Assembly (NCBI GenBank): GCA_934590325.1
Contig: CAKTOW010000005.1
Location: 1 to 64,000 of the forward strand
DNA from: an uncultured Oscillospiraceae bacterium
Lineage (GTDB): Bacteria; Bacillota; Clostridia; Oscillospirales; Oscillospiraceae
Reading direction: 5' to 3'
Length of the DNA: 64,000 nucleotides
Part shown: one piece after another, positions 56,323 through 64,000 of the stretch
Position numbering within the stretch: the first letter of the stretch is position 1
Layout of the letters: each line of letters opens with the position of its first letter
Translations under genes and position numbers: made by a program
The notes under the pieces: model-generated
Database searches by the model: none
Told to the model about the DNA's origin: nothing
The model's input: the letters and a program-made list of their open reading frames with translations, nothing else

Positions 56323-57804
56323 TCACAAAATAATGCAGATCAAGCCCCCGCCGCCCTCATTTATAATTCGTTCCAGCGCCTGCCGCAGCTTCGCCTGCGC
56401 GTCGGCGGGCATACGCTTCAGCTTTGCCTGCAAGTCCTCCCCCACGATCTCGTGGAAGCTGCGCCCGAAGATATTGGACTGCCACAGCTTGCCGGTATCG
56501 CCCTCGAACTCCTGCAGCAGATAGTTTACCATATCCTCCGACTGCTTCTCGTTGCCCACGATGGGCGACACCGTGGTCTCGATGTCCGCGCGGATCAGGT
56601 GGATGGACGGCGCGCTGGCGCGCATACGCACGCCATAGCGGCCCCCCTGCCGTACGATCTCCGGGTCCTCCAGATTCAGCTCCTCCACTCCCGGCATGAC
56701 GATGCCGTAGCCGGTCTCGCGCGCCGCCTGCAATGCGGGCGCCACCTTGTCGTACTCCCGCTTAGCCTCCGCCAGCTCGCCTATAAGCTGCATCAGGTCG
56801 CCGTCGTCGGTCACATGCAGGCCGCTGCGCTGGCTCAGCGTGTCAAAGAACAATCTCCGGGGCAAACATATTTCCACTTGCGCCACCCCGCTCCCCAGCT
56901 CGATAGAGCGGGACGTCGCTCCCTCCACATTTTCCCCCTGCGCCAATGCCGCAAGGCAGGGCTGCAGCGCGCATATCCGCGTCAGCTGGGACGCCGCGTC
57001 GCCGATCTCCTGGTACAGGCCGCTGCGGATGGGGTGATCCCCCGGTAGGGCATCCACCCAGGCCGGCAGGAACACATCCAACTCCTGCAGCGGGAACTGA
57101 TACAGCAGATCCCGGATGATGCCGCCTATGTCCTCCTCCGTCAGAGTCAGGCAGTCCACACAGCGGCAGCCCACGCCGTACTTCTCCCGTATCTCCTCCG
57201 CCGCCGCTGCAGCGCGGGAGCTGTCGGGCTGGGCGGAGTTCAGCAGCACCAGGAAGGGCTTTCCGATGTCCTGCAGCTCGCGGATGACCCGCTCCTCCGC
57301 CTCGCGGTAATCCTCTCGGGGAATATCCGTCACCGTACCGTCGGTGGTCACCACCACACCCACGGTGGCGTGGTCGGTGATGACCTTCCGGGTCCCTATC
57401 TCCGCCGCCTCCGTCATGGGTATCTCATGGTCGAACCAGGGCGTCCGCACCATGCGCGGCGCCAGGTCCTCGAACTGTCCCACGGCGGAGTCCACCATAT
57501 ACCCCACGCAGTCCACCATCCGCACGGAGAAGGTCACCCCCTCCTCCAGCTGGATCTGCACGGCTTCCTCCGGCACGAATTTCGGCTCCGCCGTCATGAT
57601 GGTACGCCCGGATCCGCTCTGGGGCAGCTCATCCTGCGCCCGGTCGCGGCGGTAGGTGTTGTCGATGTGGGGCAGCACCAGTGTCTCCATGAACCGCTTG
57701 ACAAAGGTGGACTTTCCCGTGCGGACAGGCCCCACCACGCCGATATACACGCTGCCGCCCGTGCGCTGCGCCATATCCTGATAAATGGACGTTGTCTCCT
57801 TCAT
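56323..57804 (-). CDS. spoIVA: Stage IV sporulation protein A
   Basis: A 493-residue ATPase that forms the base layer of the spore coat around the forespore. Walker A GPVRTGKSTFVKRF is near residues 25-38; VDCVGYMVDSAVG near 99-111 is the Walker B region; the C-terminus ends INEGGGGLICIIL, close to the family end that inserts at the outer forespore membrane. The first 60 residues match the family. Start ATG 57804 after GGAGGAT. Confidence 0.95.
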   Translation of the reverse strand: MKETTSIYQDMAQRTGGSVYIGVVGPVRTGKSTFVKRFMETLVLPHIDNTYRRDRAQDELPQSGSGRTIMTAEPKFVPEEAVQIQLEEGVTFSVRMVDCVGYMVDSAVGQFEDLAPRMVRTPWFDHEIPMTEAAEIGTRKVITDHATVGVVVTTDGTVTDIPREDYREAEERVIRELQDIGKPFLVLLNSAQPDSSRAAAAAEEIREKYGVGCRCVDCLTLTEEDIGGIIRDLLYQFPLQELDVFLPAWVDALPGDHPIRSGLYQEIGDAASQLTRICALQPCLAALAQGENVEGATSRSIELGSGVAQVEICLPRRLFFDTLSQRSGLHVTDDGDLMQLIGELAEAKREYDKVAPALQAARETGYGIVMPGVEELNLEDPEIVRQGGRYGVRMRASAPSIHLIRADIETTVSPIVGNEKQSEDMVNYLLQEFEGDTGKLWQSNIFGRSFHEIVGEDLQAKLKRMPADAQAKLRQALERIINEGGGGLICIIL

Positions 57805-57840
57805 AATGCCATCCTCCGAATCCTGTCTGTTGCCCTATAT

Positions 57841-57866
57841 CTATGCGCCGGTCAGCCGGTTTAGAA
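57841..57866 (-). promoter_or_regulatory. Possible SigE promoter of spoIVA
   Basis: Leftward TTCTAAA (57866-57860), 14 bases, CATAG (57845-57841). spoIVA is SigE-controlled in Bacillus; the -35 fit is only partial. Confidence 0.4.
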
Positions 57867-57921
57867 GCCTCTGTGGACGCGGAACGGGCAAAAGAAATTT
57901 GGCGAATACAGGCAAAAAAAC

Positions 57922-57950
57922 TTGTCCGTGGTGAAAATTTGTGATAAAAT
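57922..57950 (+). promoter_or_regulatory. Promoter of the second TetR gene
   Basis: TTGTCC (57922-57927) and TAAAAT (57945-57950), spacer 17. Confidence 0.6.
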
Positions 57951-58001
57951 CGACACGTGGTCGTGTACTGGATACTTTTCGGGAGAGTGGAGGTTTTTGA
58001 C

Positions 58002-58574
58002 GTGGAAGAGCATGGTGTGGATCGTCGTGTAAGGAAAACAAAAAGACAGCTTCGACAGGCGCTGATGGATCTGATGACGGAGAAACCGTCCAAGTCCATC
58101 TCCGTGCGGGAGCTGGCAGAGCGTGCAGACATCAACCGCGGCACGTTCTACATCCACTATAAGGACGTCAGCGACCTTCTGCAGCGGCTGGAGGACGAGA
58201 TGGCCGAGCGGCTGATCCTGGTCTGTAAGAAATACGCCTACGCCAACAAGGAGGTCAGCGCCTTCCCCTACCTGACGGAGCTGTACCGCTTCGCGCTGGA
58301 CAACGCCGACCTCTGTCTTGTACTGCTGGGTCCCAATGGTGACCGGGCATACACCGAGCGCATCTGTTCCATCCTCCGCAGCTATTTCCTGCGGGACTTC
58401 CTGTCCCGTTTCTACTCCGGCAGCCCCGAACGGCTGGATCACTTCTGTTCCTTCATCGTGTCGGGCAATCTGACGCTGACGCTGGAATGGCTCTCCAATG
58501 GTGCAAGAGAAACGCCGGAGGAAATGGCCGCTCTGGCCGGTGCCATCATTATGGACGGCGTCCGGGCACTGTAA
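58002..58574 (+). CDS. TetR family regulator
   Basis: A 190-residue regulator with an N-terminal helix-turn-helix (VRKTKRQLRQALMDLM; SISVRELAERADINRGTFY; IHYKDVSDLL) and a helical TetR_C-type domain, closest in layout to the DhaS-like group like the other TetR in this window. The start is GTG 58002, 8 bases after GGAGG. Divergent from spoIVA; its targets are unknown. Confidence 0.87.
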   Translation: MEEHGVDRRVRKTKRQLRQALMDLMTEKPSKSISVRELAERADINRGTFYIHYKDVSDLLQRLEDEMAERLILVCKKYAYANKEVSAFPYLTELYRFALDNADLCLVLLGPNGDRAYTERICSILRSYFLRDFLSRFYSGSPERLDHFCSFIVSGNLTLTLEWLSNGARETPEEMAALAGAIIMDGVRAL

Positions 58575-58581
58575 CAACAGC

Positions 58582-58616
58582 AAAGAGACAGGGCAGAAGC
58601 CCTGTCTCTTTTTTAT
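58582..58616 (+). terminator. Terminator after the TetR gene
   Basis: A perfect 13-bp stem (58582-58594 with 58599-58611) followed by six T; strong. Confidence 0.9.
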
Positions 58617-58617
58617 C

Positions 58618-58802
58618 TTATCTCGTCATAGCTGCCACAGCCTCATCCTCCGTGGCTGCAAAATGCACGTCCCAGCCCTCGTTGCTCTCGTACATAAAGT
58701 CTCTCAGAGGTTTGCTGGTGTATCGGTGATGACCTTCTCTGTACCGCGTATCGCGGCACACGCTTTTCCGCTGCGCTCTATCCGTTCTATTTCTATCGTC
58801 AA
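58618..58802 (-). pseudogene. DUF4180 remnant with internal deletion
   Basis: Two fragments of the DUF4180 family lie in different frames. The N-terminal part reads from TTG 58802 (TIEIERIERSGKACAAIRG, then TEKVITDT) and has a ribosome site AAGGAG in front. The C-terminal part, one frame over, reads RYTSKPLRDFMYESNEG, DVHFAATEDEAVAAM, as at the end of the family. About 55 residues of the ~115-residue family are gone; the joint lies near ACCGATACAC (58714-58723 region). It is therefore a degraded gene. Confidence 0.75.
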
Positions 58803-58821
58803 TGATCACTCCTTATAGATA

Positions 58822-58845
58822 AAAGGCGGCCATACGGCCGCCTTT
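58822..58845 (-). terminator. Terminator of yebC
   Basis: A perfect 10-bp stem (58822-58831 with 58836-58845) with T-run leftward (TTTTATC). Confidence 0.85.
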
Positions 58846-58858
58846 CGTATGTTTTCTA

Positions 58859-59593
58859 TCAATCCTGCTGCCAGTTATGCCAGACGTTCTGCACGTCCTC
58901 GTTGTCATCCAGCATATCCAGGAGCTTCGTCATGCTGCGGACATCATCCTCGCCGGTCATGACGATGTAGTTCTGGGGCACCATCTCGATCTCAGCGCTC
59001 TCGAAGGTATAGCCCTTCTCCTCCAGCGCCTTGACCACGTCGTTGAAGCTGTCGGGATCGGTGGTGATCTCGAACACGGGGCCGTCGGCCTGCATATCCT
59101 CGGCGCCGGCGTCCAGCGCGTCCATCATCACGATATCCTCGTCCAGCTCGCCTTCCTCGTTGTCGATGACGATGACGCCCTTGCGGTCGAAGGACCAGCT
59201 GACGCAGCCCTGGGCGCCCATGCCCTTGCCGAACTTATCAAAATAGTGGCGGATCTCGGGGGCGGTACGCTGGCGGTTGTCGGTCAGTGCCTCCACGATC
59301 ACGGCCACGCCACAGGGGCCGTAGCCCTCGTAGGTGACGGCCTCGTAGTTGTCGGTATTGCCGGAGCCCAGCGCCTTGTCGATGGTACGCTTGATGTTGT
59401 CATTGGGCATATTGGCCGCCTTGGCCTTGGCGATAACGGTGGCCAAACGGGAGTTATTGTTGGGGTCACCGCTGCCGCCCTGCTTGACGGCCACGATGAT
59501 CTCCTTGGCGATCTTGGTGAACGCGGCGCTGCGCTTGGCGTCGGCCGCACCCTTGGTCTTTTGAATATTGTGCCACTTGGAATGTCCTGACAT
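58859..59593 (-). CDS. yebC: YebC/PmpR family DNA-binding transcriptional regulator
   Basis: A 244-residue protein with the start SGHSKWHNIQKTKGAADAKR (parts: GHSKWHNIQKTKG, AADAKR), NNSRLATVIAKAKAANMPNDN and the acidic C-terminal domains (DEDIVMMDALDAGAEDMQAD). YebC paralogues also help translation of proline-rich stretches. Starts 3 bp after the next upstream gene's stop is counted leftward, so it is part of the nif3-like-trmK run. Confidence 0.94.
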   Translation of the reverse strand: MSGHSKWHNIQKTKGAADAKRSAAFTKIAKEIIVAVKQGGSGDPNNNSRLATVIAKAKAANMPNDNIKRTIDKALGSGNTDNYEAVTYEGYGPCGVAVIVEALTDNRQRTAPEIRHYFDKFGKGMGAQGCVSWSFDRKGVIVIDNEEGELDEDIVMMDALDAGAEDMQADGPVFEITTDPDSFNDVVKALEEKGYTFESAEIEMVPQNYIVMTGEDDVRSMTKLLDMLDDNEDVQNVWHNWQQD

Positions 59594-59596
59594 GGT

Positions 59597-60382
59597 TTAC
59601 TTCTCCTTTATGCAGTATTGGATGACCTCACGGCTGTGCGAGGTCGAACATAAAACGTCGGCTGTGGGAAATGCCTCTGCCAGCCGGTCCCGCAGCGCGG
59701 GGCACACCACGTTCTCCGTAGGGAAATGTCCCGCGTCAATGAGGTTCAGCCCCTCCGTGTCCAGGAAGTCGTTGTACTTCAGGTCGGAGGTCACAAAGGT
59801 GTCGCAGCCTGCGGCAACGGCCTGGGTGATATAGCAGCCGCAGGCACCGCCGCCCACCGCCACCCGCTGGACAGGCCGCCCCGCGTCTACAAAGCGCAGA
59901 CCGTTGCATCCTAAAGATTCTATCACAGAATGGGTGAACTCCACAAGGGGTATTTCACATTTTAACGTGCCGATACGGCCGATTTTTTCCTCCGTCAGCA
60001 TTTCCAGACCGGAAAGCCCCAGTTTTTCCGCCAGCAGGTCGTTGACGCCGCCCTCCGCCGCGTCCAGATTGGTATGCATGCATATCGCCGCGATACCGTG
60101 GCGAATCAGCTCCGTCAGCACTCTCCCCTGCCGGTCATCGGTGCGGACGGTCTGCACCTGGTGCCACGCGCAGTTCATGACCGGGTGGTGCGCCACGATC
60201 AGCTGGCAGTTTTTTTCGACAGCCTCCGCCACCACCTGCGGCGTGATGTCCAACGCCACCAGGACGGTATCCACGACCGCCTCCGGGTCGCCCACCAGCA
60301 GCCCCACGTTATCCCAGCTCTCCGCCAGGTCACGGGGCGCCCATGTGTACAGATATTCCTCGATGTCCTGTACTGTGCTCAT
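59597..60382 (-). CDS. Nif3-like dinuclear metal centre protein
   Basis: A 261-residue Nif3/DUF34 protein (ESWDNVGLLVGDP near residues 20-32; IVAHHPVMN near 62-70, a metal-binding histidine pair; CMHTNLDAAEGGVND near 100-114; DAGHFPTE near 215-222, metal ligands). Often labelled GTP cyclohydrolase I type 2, but the reaction is not settled. ATG 60382 overlaps the trmK stop (ATGA). Confidence 0.9.
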   Translation of the reverse strand: MSTVQDIEEYLYTWAPRDLAESWDNVGLLVGDPEAVVDTVLVALDITPQVVAEAVEKNCQLIVAHHPVMNCAWHQVQTVRTDDRQGRVLTELIRHGIAAICMHTNLDAAEGGVNDLLAEKLGLSGLEMLTEEKIGRIGTLKCEIPLVEFTHSVIESLGCNGLRFVDAGRPVQRVAVGGGACGCYITQAVAAGCDTFVTSDLKYNDFLDTEGLNLIDAGHFPTENVVCPALRDRLAEAFPTADVLCSTSHSREVIQYCIKEK

Positions 60383-61071
60383 GTCGTACTCCTTATCTGT
60401 CCAATGCCGCCAATCAGCTTTTCCAGCTCCTCGGCGCGGCACAAAGCGTCCTCCCTGCCGCTGCGGCGCAGGCCCTCCGCGGTGCGGCGGAGCTTTTCCT
60501 TATGCTGGGCAAGGTACTCCCCGTACAGCGGGTCATCTGCCAGCAAAACGCCCGTCAGCGCCTGCAATTCCGTCAGCTGCGGGCACTCTCCCCCCGTCAC
60601 ACACAGCACGGGATACAGGTAATTCTTGTCCCACACCAGCCGTTCTTCTGTAAAGCAATATCCATTTACAGCAAGCCATTTGCGCAGGTCCGCGGTCTTT
60701 GTCATGGGCTGCAGGAGCAGCGTGTGGGCGCCGTCCTTCGTCCACGGGGCGGCGGACAGTATGGCGATGATCGTCTCGCCGCCCATGCCGGCGATGACCA
60801 CCGAATCCGCCTCCTCCGGTGCGATACCGGCCAGGCCGTCGCACAAGCGGAAGCTCAGGCCCTCCACGCCGTACTCCGCCGCGGTGCGGCGGGCGTGCGC
60901 CAGCGGCTCACTTCCGATGTCCGCGGCAATGGCGCTTTGTATACGCCCTCTCTGCAGCAGCCATACTGGCAGATAGCCGTGGTCGGTGCCGATGTCCGCC
61001 AGTCGGCAGCCCTGCGGCACCATGTCCGCCAGCAGCTGCAGCCGCGGCTGTAATTGCAGTTGTCTCTCCAT
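60379..61071 (-). CDS. trmK: tRNA (adenine(22)-N1)-methyltransferase
   Basis: A 230-residue SAM-dependent methyltransferase (ADIGTDHGYLPVWLLQ near residues 25-40; GMGGETI near 92-98; LQPMTKTADLRKWL near 119-132) that methylates A22 in bacterial tRNAs. The C-terminal helices are the family's coiled coil. The ribosome site is weak. Overlaps the Nif3-like gene. Confidence 0.9.
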   Translation of the reverse strand: MERQLQLQPRLQLLADMVPQGCRLADIGTDHGYLPVWLLQRGRIQSAIAADIGSEPLAHARRTAAEYGVEGLSFRLCDGLAGIAPEEADSVVIAGMGGETIIAILSAAPWTKDGAHTLLLQPMTKTADLRKWLAVNGYCFTEERLVWDKNYLYPVLCVTGGECPQLTELQALTGVLLADDPLYGEYLAQHKEKLRRTAEGLRRSGREDALCRAEELEKLIGGIGQIRSTT

Positions 61072-61089
61072 ACTTCTCTACACAAACGG

Positions 61090-61115
61090 CCACGCATACG
61101 CAAGCGTATGCGTGG
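61090..61115. repeat. Hairpin between the DUF1858 gene and trmK
   Basis: A perfect 12-bp inverted repeat (61090-61101 with 61104-61115) without a U-tract, between co-directional genes. Possible RNA stabiliser or weak attenuator. Confidence 0.5.
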
Positions 61116-61127
61116 CGTCGATCGTAC

Positions 61128-61340
61128 TTACTCGGCGATGGGCTTGTTGGCTTCCTCGTTCACCAGCTCCAGCAGTTTGTCCACGTCGATACCGTGAACG
61201 GCGCAGGCCTCCTCCACGGTCTCGCCGCGGGAAGACGGGCAGCCCAGGCAGTGCATACCGATGGACAGGAAGATGGGCGCGGTCTGGGGGGCAACGTCCA
61301 GAATGTCACCGATGATGGTGTCCTTAGTGATCTCGATCAT
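61128..61340 (-). CDS. DUF1858 redox disulfide domain protein
   Basis: A 70-residue protein with the DUF1858 pattern (ITKDTIIGDILDVAP near the start; MHCLGCPSSRGETVEEAC with two cysteines near residues 28-45). Hybrid-cluster-protein-associated or redox disulfide domains of this type carry a CxxC. ATG 61340 follows GGAGG; upstream codons lack a site. Confidence 0.88.
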   Translation of the reverse strand: MIEITKDTIIGDILDVAPQTAPIFLSIGMHCLGCPSSRGETVEEACAVHGIDVDKLLELVNEEANKPIAE

Positions 61341-61432
61341 GTTGAGAAACCTCCAATATATATTTGTAGCCATAGTATATCCCAAAATGTCAAAAGTTTC
61401 AACAGGATTTTTCACGGCAATAGCTATACAAA

Positions 61433-61460
61433 ACCGCCCTCCGGGATCCCGGAGGGCGGT
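61433..61460. terminator. Bidirectional terminator after the zinc-ribbon gene
   Basis: A perfect 28-bp palindrome (arms 14 bp) with T-runs on both sides. Confidence 0.85.
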
Positions 61461-61494
61461 CCTTTTATCTACTTAACAGTGTGCAGTCAGCAGA

Positions 61495-61773
61495 TCAGCC
61501 GTTCTCGCGCATCTTGGCGAAGCAGTCGCTGCAGTACACAGGACGATCGCTCTTGGGCTCGAAGGGCACCTTGGCCTCGCCGCCGCAGGCAGCGCAGACA
61601 GCGGTGAAATACTCGCGGGGACCACGGGCAGCGTTCTTGCGCGCGTCACGGCAGGCCTTGCAGCGCTGGGGCTCGTTCTGGAAGCCGCGCTCAGCGTAGA
61701 ACTCCTGCTCACCGGCGGTGAAAACGAACTCTTTGCCGCACTCTTTGCACACTAAGGTCTTGTCTTCGTACAT
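61495..61773 (-). CDS. Zinc-ribbon domain protein
   Basis: A 92-residue protein with three CxxC pairs (CKECGKEFVFTAGEQ; CKACRDARK; CAACGGEA) plus a last CSDC, the layout of the zinc-ribbon (zf-trcl) family. It lies 35 bp downstream of sigH in the same direction, so it may be co-transcribed with the sigma factor. Confidence 0.85.
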   Translation of the reverse strand: MYEDKTLVCKECGKEFVFTAGEQEFYAERGFQNEPQRCKACRDARKNAARGPREYFTAVCAACGGEAKVPFEPKSDRPVYCSDCFAKMRENG

Positions 61774-61808
61774 GATTTTACCCTCTCTTTGAGAAAAATA
61801 TATTGCGC

Positions 61809-62432
61809 TCAGCCTTTGCTGATATCGCCGGATAGAAGCTGCCGCGCTATTTTGCGGCGCAAACGCTGCACGGCGTTGTCCACCGATTTGGGGGACTTGC
61901 CCACAGTCTCTGCGATCTCACGGCAGGTGAGACCGTCCAAATAATACCCTAAAATCTTTACCTCGAATTCGGACAGCAGCTTGCGCGTTTTTTCCAGCAG
62001 AGCGGCAGTTTTTTCGCGGTCGATGACCCAACCCTCGGGATCGACATGGGCAAAGGATAGATTCGCGTCAAAGAAAGAGGTATCCAAAGGAACGGCTTGG
62101 TTCAGCGGTGAATGCTTGCCGGAGGCCGCGGCGCGCAGCGCCGAGTACAGCCGACGGCGGATACAGGTCTCAGCAAAGGTACAGAAGGAGGCGTCGTGCC
62201 CCGGTTCGTACTCCCGTATGGCCTTGATAAGACCGAACATACCCTCCTGCAGCAGATCCTCGTTGTCCCCTCCCGCCAGGAAGTACGGGCGGGCACAGGA
62301 GCGCACCATACGGTGATAGCGCCCCACCAAAATCTCCTCGGCGTCGCGGTTCCCCTGTTTCACCAGGGCGCACAGCGCTTCATCGCTCAGTGTCTGCAGA
62401 CGGTCATATTCAGCCCTTGTATCATTCACCAT
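61809..62432 (-). CDS. sigH: Sporulation sigma factor SigH
   Basis: A 207-residue sigma factor of the SigH/Spo0H family (LVGRYHRMVRSCARPYFL; NEDLLQEGMFGLIKAIREY in region 2; LTCREIAETVGKSPKSVDN and RLRRKIARQLL in region 4). It starts the switch to sporulation in early stationary phase. ATG 62432 lies only 5 bases after TATAAT and has no ribosome site. Confidence 0.92.
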   Translation of the reverse strand: MVNDTRAEYDRLQTLSDEALCALVKQGNRDAEEILVGRYHRMVRSCARPYFLAGGDNEDLLQEGMFGLIKAIREYEPGHDASFCTFAETCIRRRLYSALRAAASGKHSPLNQAVPLDTSFFDANLSFAHVDPEGWVIDREKTAALLEKTRKLLSEFEVKILGYYLDGLTCREIAETVGKSPKSVDNAVQRLRRKIARQLLSGDISKG

Positions 62433-62437
62433 ATATC

Positions 62438-62467
62438 ATTATACCTTTTTACAAAATAATTTGTCAA
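62438..62467 (-). promoter_or_regulatory. Promoter of sigH
   Basis: Leftward TTGACA (62467-62462) and a perfect TATAAT (62443-62438), spacer 18. A possible Spo0A-like box (TTTGTCAAA on the + strand, 62482-62490) lies upstream. Confidence 0.7.
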
Positions 62468-62558
62468 GTGACCTGAGAAACTTTGTCAAAAATAACTCAA
62501 ATTCGACGGACTTTCCGCCGCAAACCAGCGGAAATTCCATCACTATTGGCAAAAATGC

Positions 62559-63599
62559 TCATAATTCCAACTGCTGTTGTCCGGCAAAGGCGATGTGCAG
62601 GTGCTCGTAAGCCTTCTGGGTGACGCAGCGCCCGCGGGGCGTCCGGGTCAAAAAGCCGATCTGCATCAGGTACGGCTCGTACACATCCTCCAGCGTCACC
62701 GACTCTTCGCCGATAGTGGCCGCCAGGGTATCCAGTCCCACAGGGCCGCCGCCGTAGTTCTCGATGATGGCCCGCAGCATACGCCTGTCCACATTGTCCA
62801 GCCCCAGGTAATCCACCTCCAATGCCAACAGCGCCTTGTCGGCCACCTCCTTGGTGATAACGCCGTCGGCCATCACCTGTGCAAAGTCCCGCACCCGGCG
62901 CAGCATGCGGTTGGCGATACGGGGCGTGCCGCGGGAGCGCCGGGCGATCTCCATGGCTCCCTCCGTCTCGATGGGGACGTTCAAAATGCCGGCACTGCGC
63001 GTGACGATTTTCGCCAGCTCCTCCGGCGTGTACAGCTCCAGCCGCAGCGTCACGCCGAAGCGGTCCCGCAGCGGCGCGGACAGCGAGCCCGCCCGCGTGG
63101 TGGCACCGATCAGCGTGAATTTGGGTAGGTCCAGGCGGATGGAGTTGGCCGAGGGCCCCTTGCCAATGATGATGTCGATGGCATAGTCCTCCATGGCCGG
63201 GTAAAGTATCTCCTCCACCGCGCGGTTCAGGCGGTGTATCTCGTCTACGAACAGGATGTCGTTCTCGCTGAGATTGGTCAGCAGCGCCGCCAGGTCACCG
63301 GGCTTCTCGATGGCGGGGCCCGAGGTGATGCGGATGTTCACGCCCATCTCCTGGGCGATAATGCCCGCCAGAGTGGTCTTGCCCAGTCCCGGAGGGCCGT
63401 GGAGCAACACGTGGTCCAGGGACTCCGTGCGGCGGCGCGCCGCCTCAATGAAAATGGACAGATTCTGCTTGGCCTTCTCCTGGCCAATGTACTCCGCCAG
63501 TGTGTGGGGCCGGAGAGATGTCTCGCCCGCGTCCTCGCTGAGGAACGTCTTGGCAACGATGGGTTCCTCGTACAGGTCGGCTCCGAAATCAATGCTCAT
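62559..63599 (-). CDS. ruvB: Holliday junction branch migration helicase RuvB
   Basis: A 346-residue AAA+ motor: Walker [13 protein letters not shown] (about residues 64-75), Walker [12 protein letters not shown] (about 115-125), sensor [17 protein letters not shown] and a C-terminal winged helix. With RuvA it drives branch migration. The ribosome site is AGGGGAGGG. Follows ruvA directly. Confidence 0.96.
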   Translation of the reverse strand: MSIDFGADLYEEPIVAKTFLSEDAGETSLRPHTLAEYIGQEKAKQNLSIFIEAARRRTESLDHVLLHGPPGLGKTTLAGIIAQEMGVNIRITSGPAIEKPGDLAALLTNLSENDILFVDEIHRLNRAVEEILYPAMEDYAIDIIIGKGPSANSIRLDLPKFTLIGATTRAGSLSAPLRDRFGVTLRLELYTPEELAKIVTRSAGILNVPIETEGAMEIARRSRGTPRIANRMLRRVRDFAQVMADGVITKEVADKALLALEVDYLGLDNVDRRMLRAIIENYGGGPVGLDTLAATIGEESVTLEDVYEPYLMQIGFLTRTPRGRCVTQKAYEHLHIAFAGQQQLEL

Positions 63600-63612
63600 A
63601 CGTGCCCCTCCC

Positions 63613-64000
63613 CTACTTCATCATGCGCTTCAGCGCCTGGCGGATGATGTCCTCCAGCGCCAGCGCGTCCATGTCGATGTCCTTCAGCGCCGCGGCGATC
63701 TCCGCGCTGCCGTAGCCCAGCACCGCCAGCGCCGCCTGCGCCTCGCCCCTCTTGTTATGGGGCACCACGGCCGCCGCCGCGCTCCCCTTGACCGTGACTC
63801 CGCCCATAGCCTGCTCGCCCGCCAGCTTGTCCTTCAGCTCCAGTATCACCCGCTGGGCGATCTTCTTGCCGATGCCGTTGGCGGCTGTCAGCGCCTTCTC
63901 GTCCTCCGTCACCACCGCCATCGCCAATTGCTGGGGCGTTACGGCGGACAGAATGGACAGCGCCGCCCGGGGCCCTACCCCGGATACGCCTATCAGCAGC
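63613..64000 (-). CDS. ruvA: Holliday junction branch migration protein RuvA, N-terminus missing
   Basis: The last ~128 residues of RuvA, cut by the window edge. It shows a helix-hairpin-helix segment ([16 protein letters not shown], then [18 protein letters not shown]) and the C-terminal RuvB-contact domain ([20 protein letters not shown]). The true start lies beyond the window; the ATG at 63927 is internal. 13 bp before ruvB. Confidence 0.92.
   Translation of the reverse strand, partial: LLIGVSGVGPRAALSILSAVTPQQLAMAVVTEDEKALTAANGIGKKIAQRVILELKDKLAGEQAMGGVTVKGSAAAAVVPHNKRGEAQAALAVLGYGSAEIAAALKDIDMDALALEDIIRQALKRMMK

Noticed and set aside
61090..61115. Intrinsic terminator between the DUF1858 gene and trmK
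   Set aside because: Perfect hairpin but no U-tract on either strand; listed as a hairpin only.
1..64000. CRISPR arrays, tRNA/rRNA genes, prophage or integrase-type islands, T-box or riboswitch leaders
   Set aside because: No direct-repeat arrays, cloverleaf or rRNA-like sequences, or phage genes were found by reading; the only recombinase is a core Xer-type gene.

Overview
The window looks like chromosomal DNA of a GC-rich, anaerobic, endospore-forming clostridium, most likely a gut Oscillospiraceae (Clostridium cluster IV relative). The evidence is a full spoIIIAA-AH operon, spoIIGA-sigE, spoIVA, sigH, cwlD and cotJ genes, together with a Firmicutes-type hprK-murB-rapZ-whiA block, a phosphate butyryltransferase, a 2-oxoacid:ferredoxin oxidoreductase and a PPi-type phosphofructokinase. 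The species is inferred, not read directly. No rRNA, tRNA, CRISPR array, intact transposon or prophage was recognised. Most of the window is ordinary core genome.

Layout. 1-0.8 kb: an SOS-controlled leftward pair (a 38-aa membrane peptide and a radical SAM DNA-repair protein broken at the window edge), divergent from the helicase uvrD/pcrA. 0.8-13.2 kb: uvrD, a DUF2500 protein, rpmB, then the rightward run hprK, glucokinase, murB, rapZ, a small DUF7662-like protein where yvcK is usually found, whiA, a C_GCAxxG_C_C protein and dnaE. 13.3-25.5 kb: a probable mother-cell spore protein, a DUF4364 protein, spoIIIAA-AH, asp23, nusB, xseA, xseB and ispA, then nth (leftward), rarA and three small genes. 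25.5-31.7 kb: a leftward surface/transport operon (small protein, MMPL transporter, 875-aa GLUG-repeat membrane-anchored protein) facing its probable TetR regulator. 31.8-33.4 kb: spoIIGA-sigE. 33.4-39.5 kb: a self-repressed-looking XRE regulator, then a leftward operon of aminotransferase, P-loop NTPase, ferredoxin and oxidoreductase alpha, beta and gamma subunits. 39.5-49.5 kb: cotJC and a cotJA-cotJB fusion, cwlD, radA, small membrane proteins, ptb, a TfoX-like protein, an XRE regulator, a Xer recombinase with a 28-bp dif-like palindrome in front, an amidase-domain protein and a split transketolase. 49.5-64 kb: an ECF sigma/anti-sigma pair, fba, pfp, an orphan secreted protein, coaX, gap, spoIVA, a TetR regulator, a DUF4180 pseudogene, yebC, a Nif3-like gene, trmK, two small metal/redox proteins, sigH, ruvB and partial ruvA.

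Two themes link the genes. Sporulation: SigH acts early, SpoIIGA processes pro-SigE, SigE drives spoIIIA, spoIVA and cwlD, and three leftward or rightward genes (a conserved protein, cotJ and an amidase) share a CACC-N16-CATAG promoter that fits SigK. Genome maintenance: uvrD, the radical SAM protein, dnaE, xseAB, nth, rarA, radA, xer and ruvAB. Central carbon metabolism is also represented (HPr kinase, glucokinase, PPi-PFK, aldolase, GAPDH, transketolase, Ptb).

The most rewarding items for follow-up are the SOS mini-operon with LexA boxes placed in a consensus promoter, the shared SigK-like promoter architecture, the dif-like palindrome beside xer, the nested palindrome spanning the pfp promoter, the promoter-embedded operator of the XRE regulator, the probable leaderless sigH message and the internally deleted DUF4180 remnant. 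I did not find an obviously new multi-gene defence or biosynthetic system.
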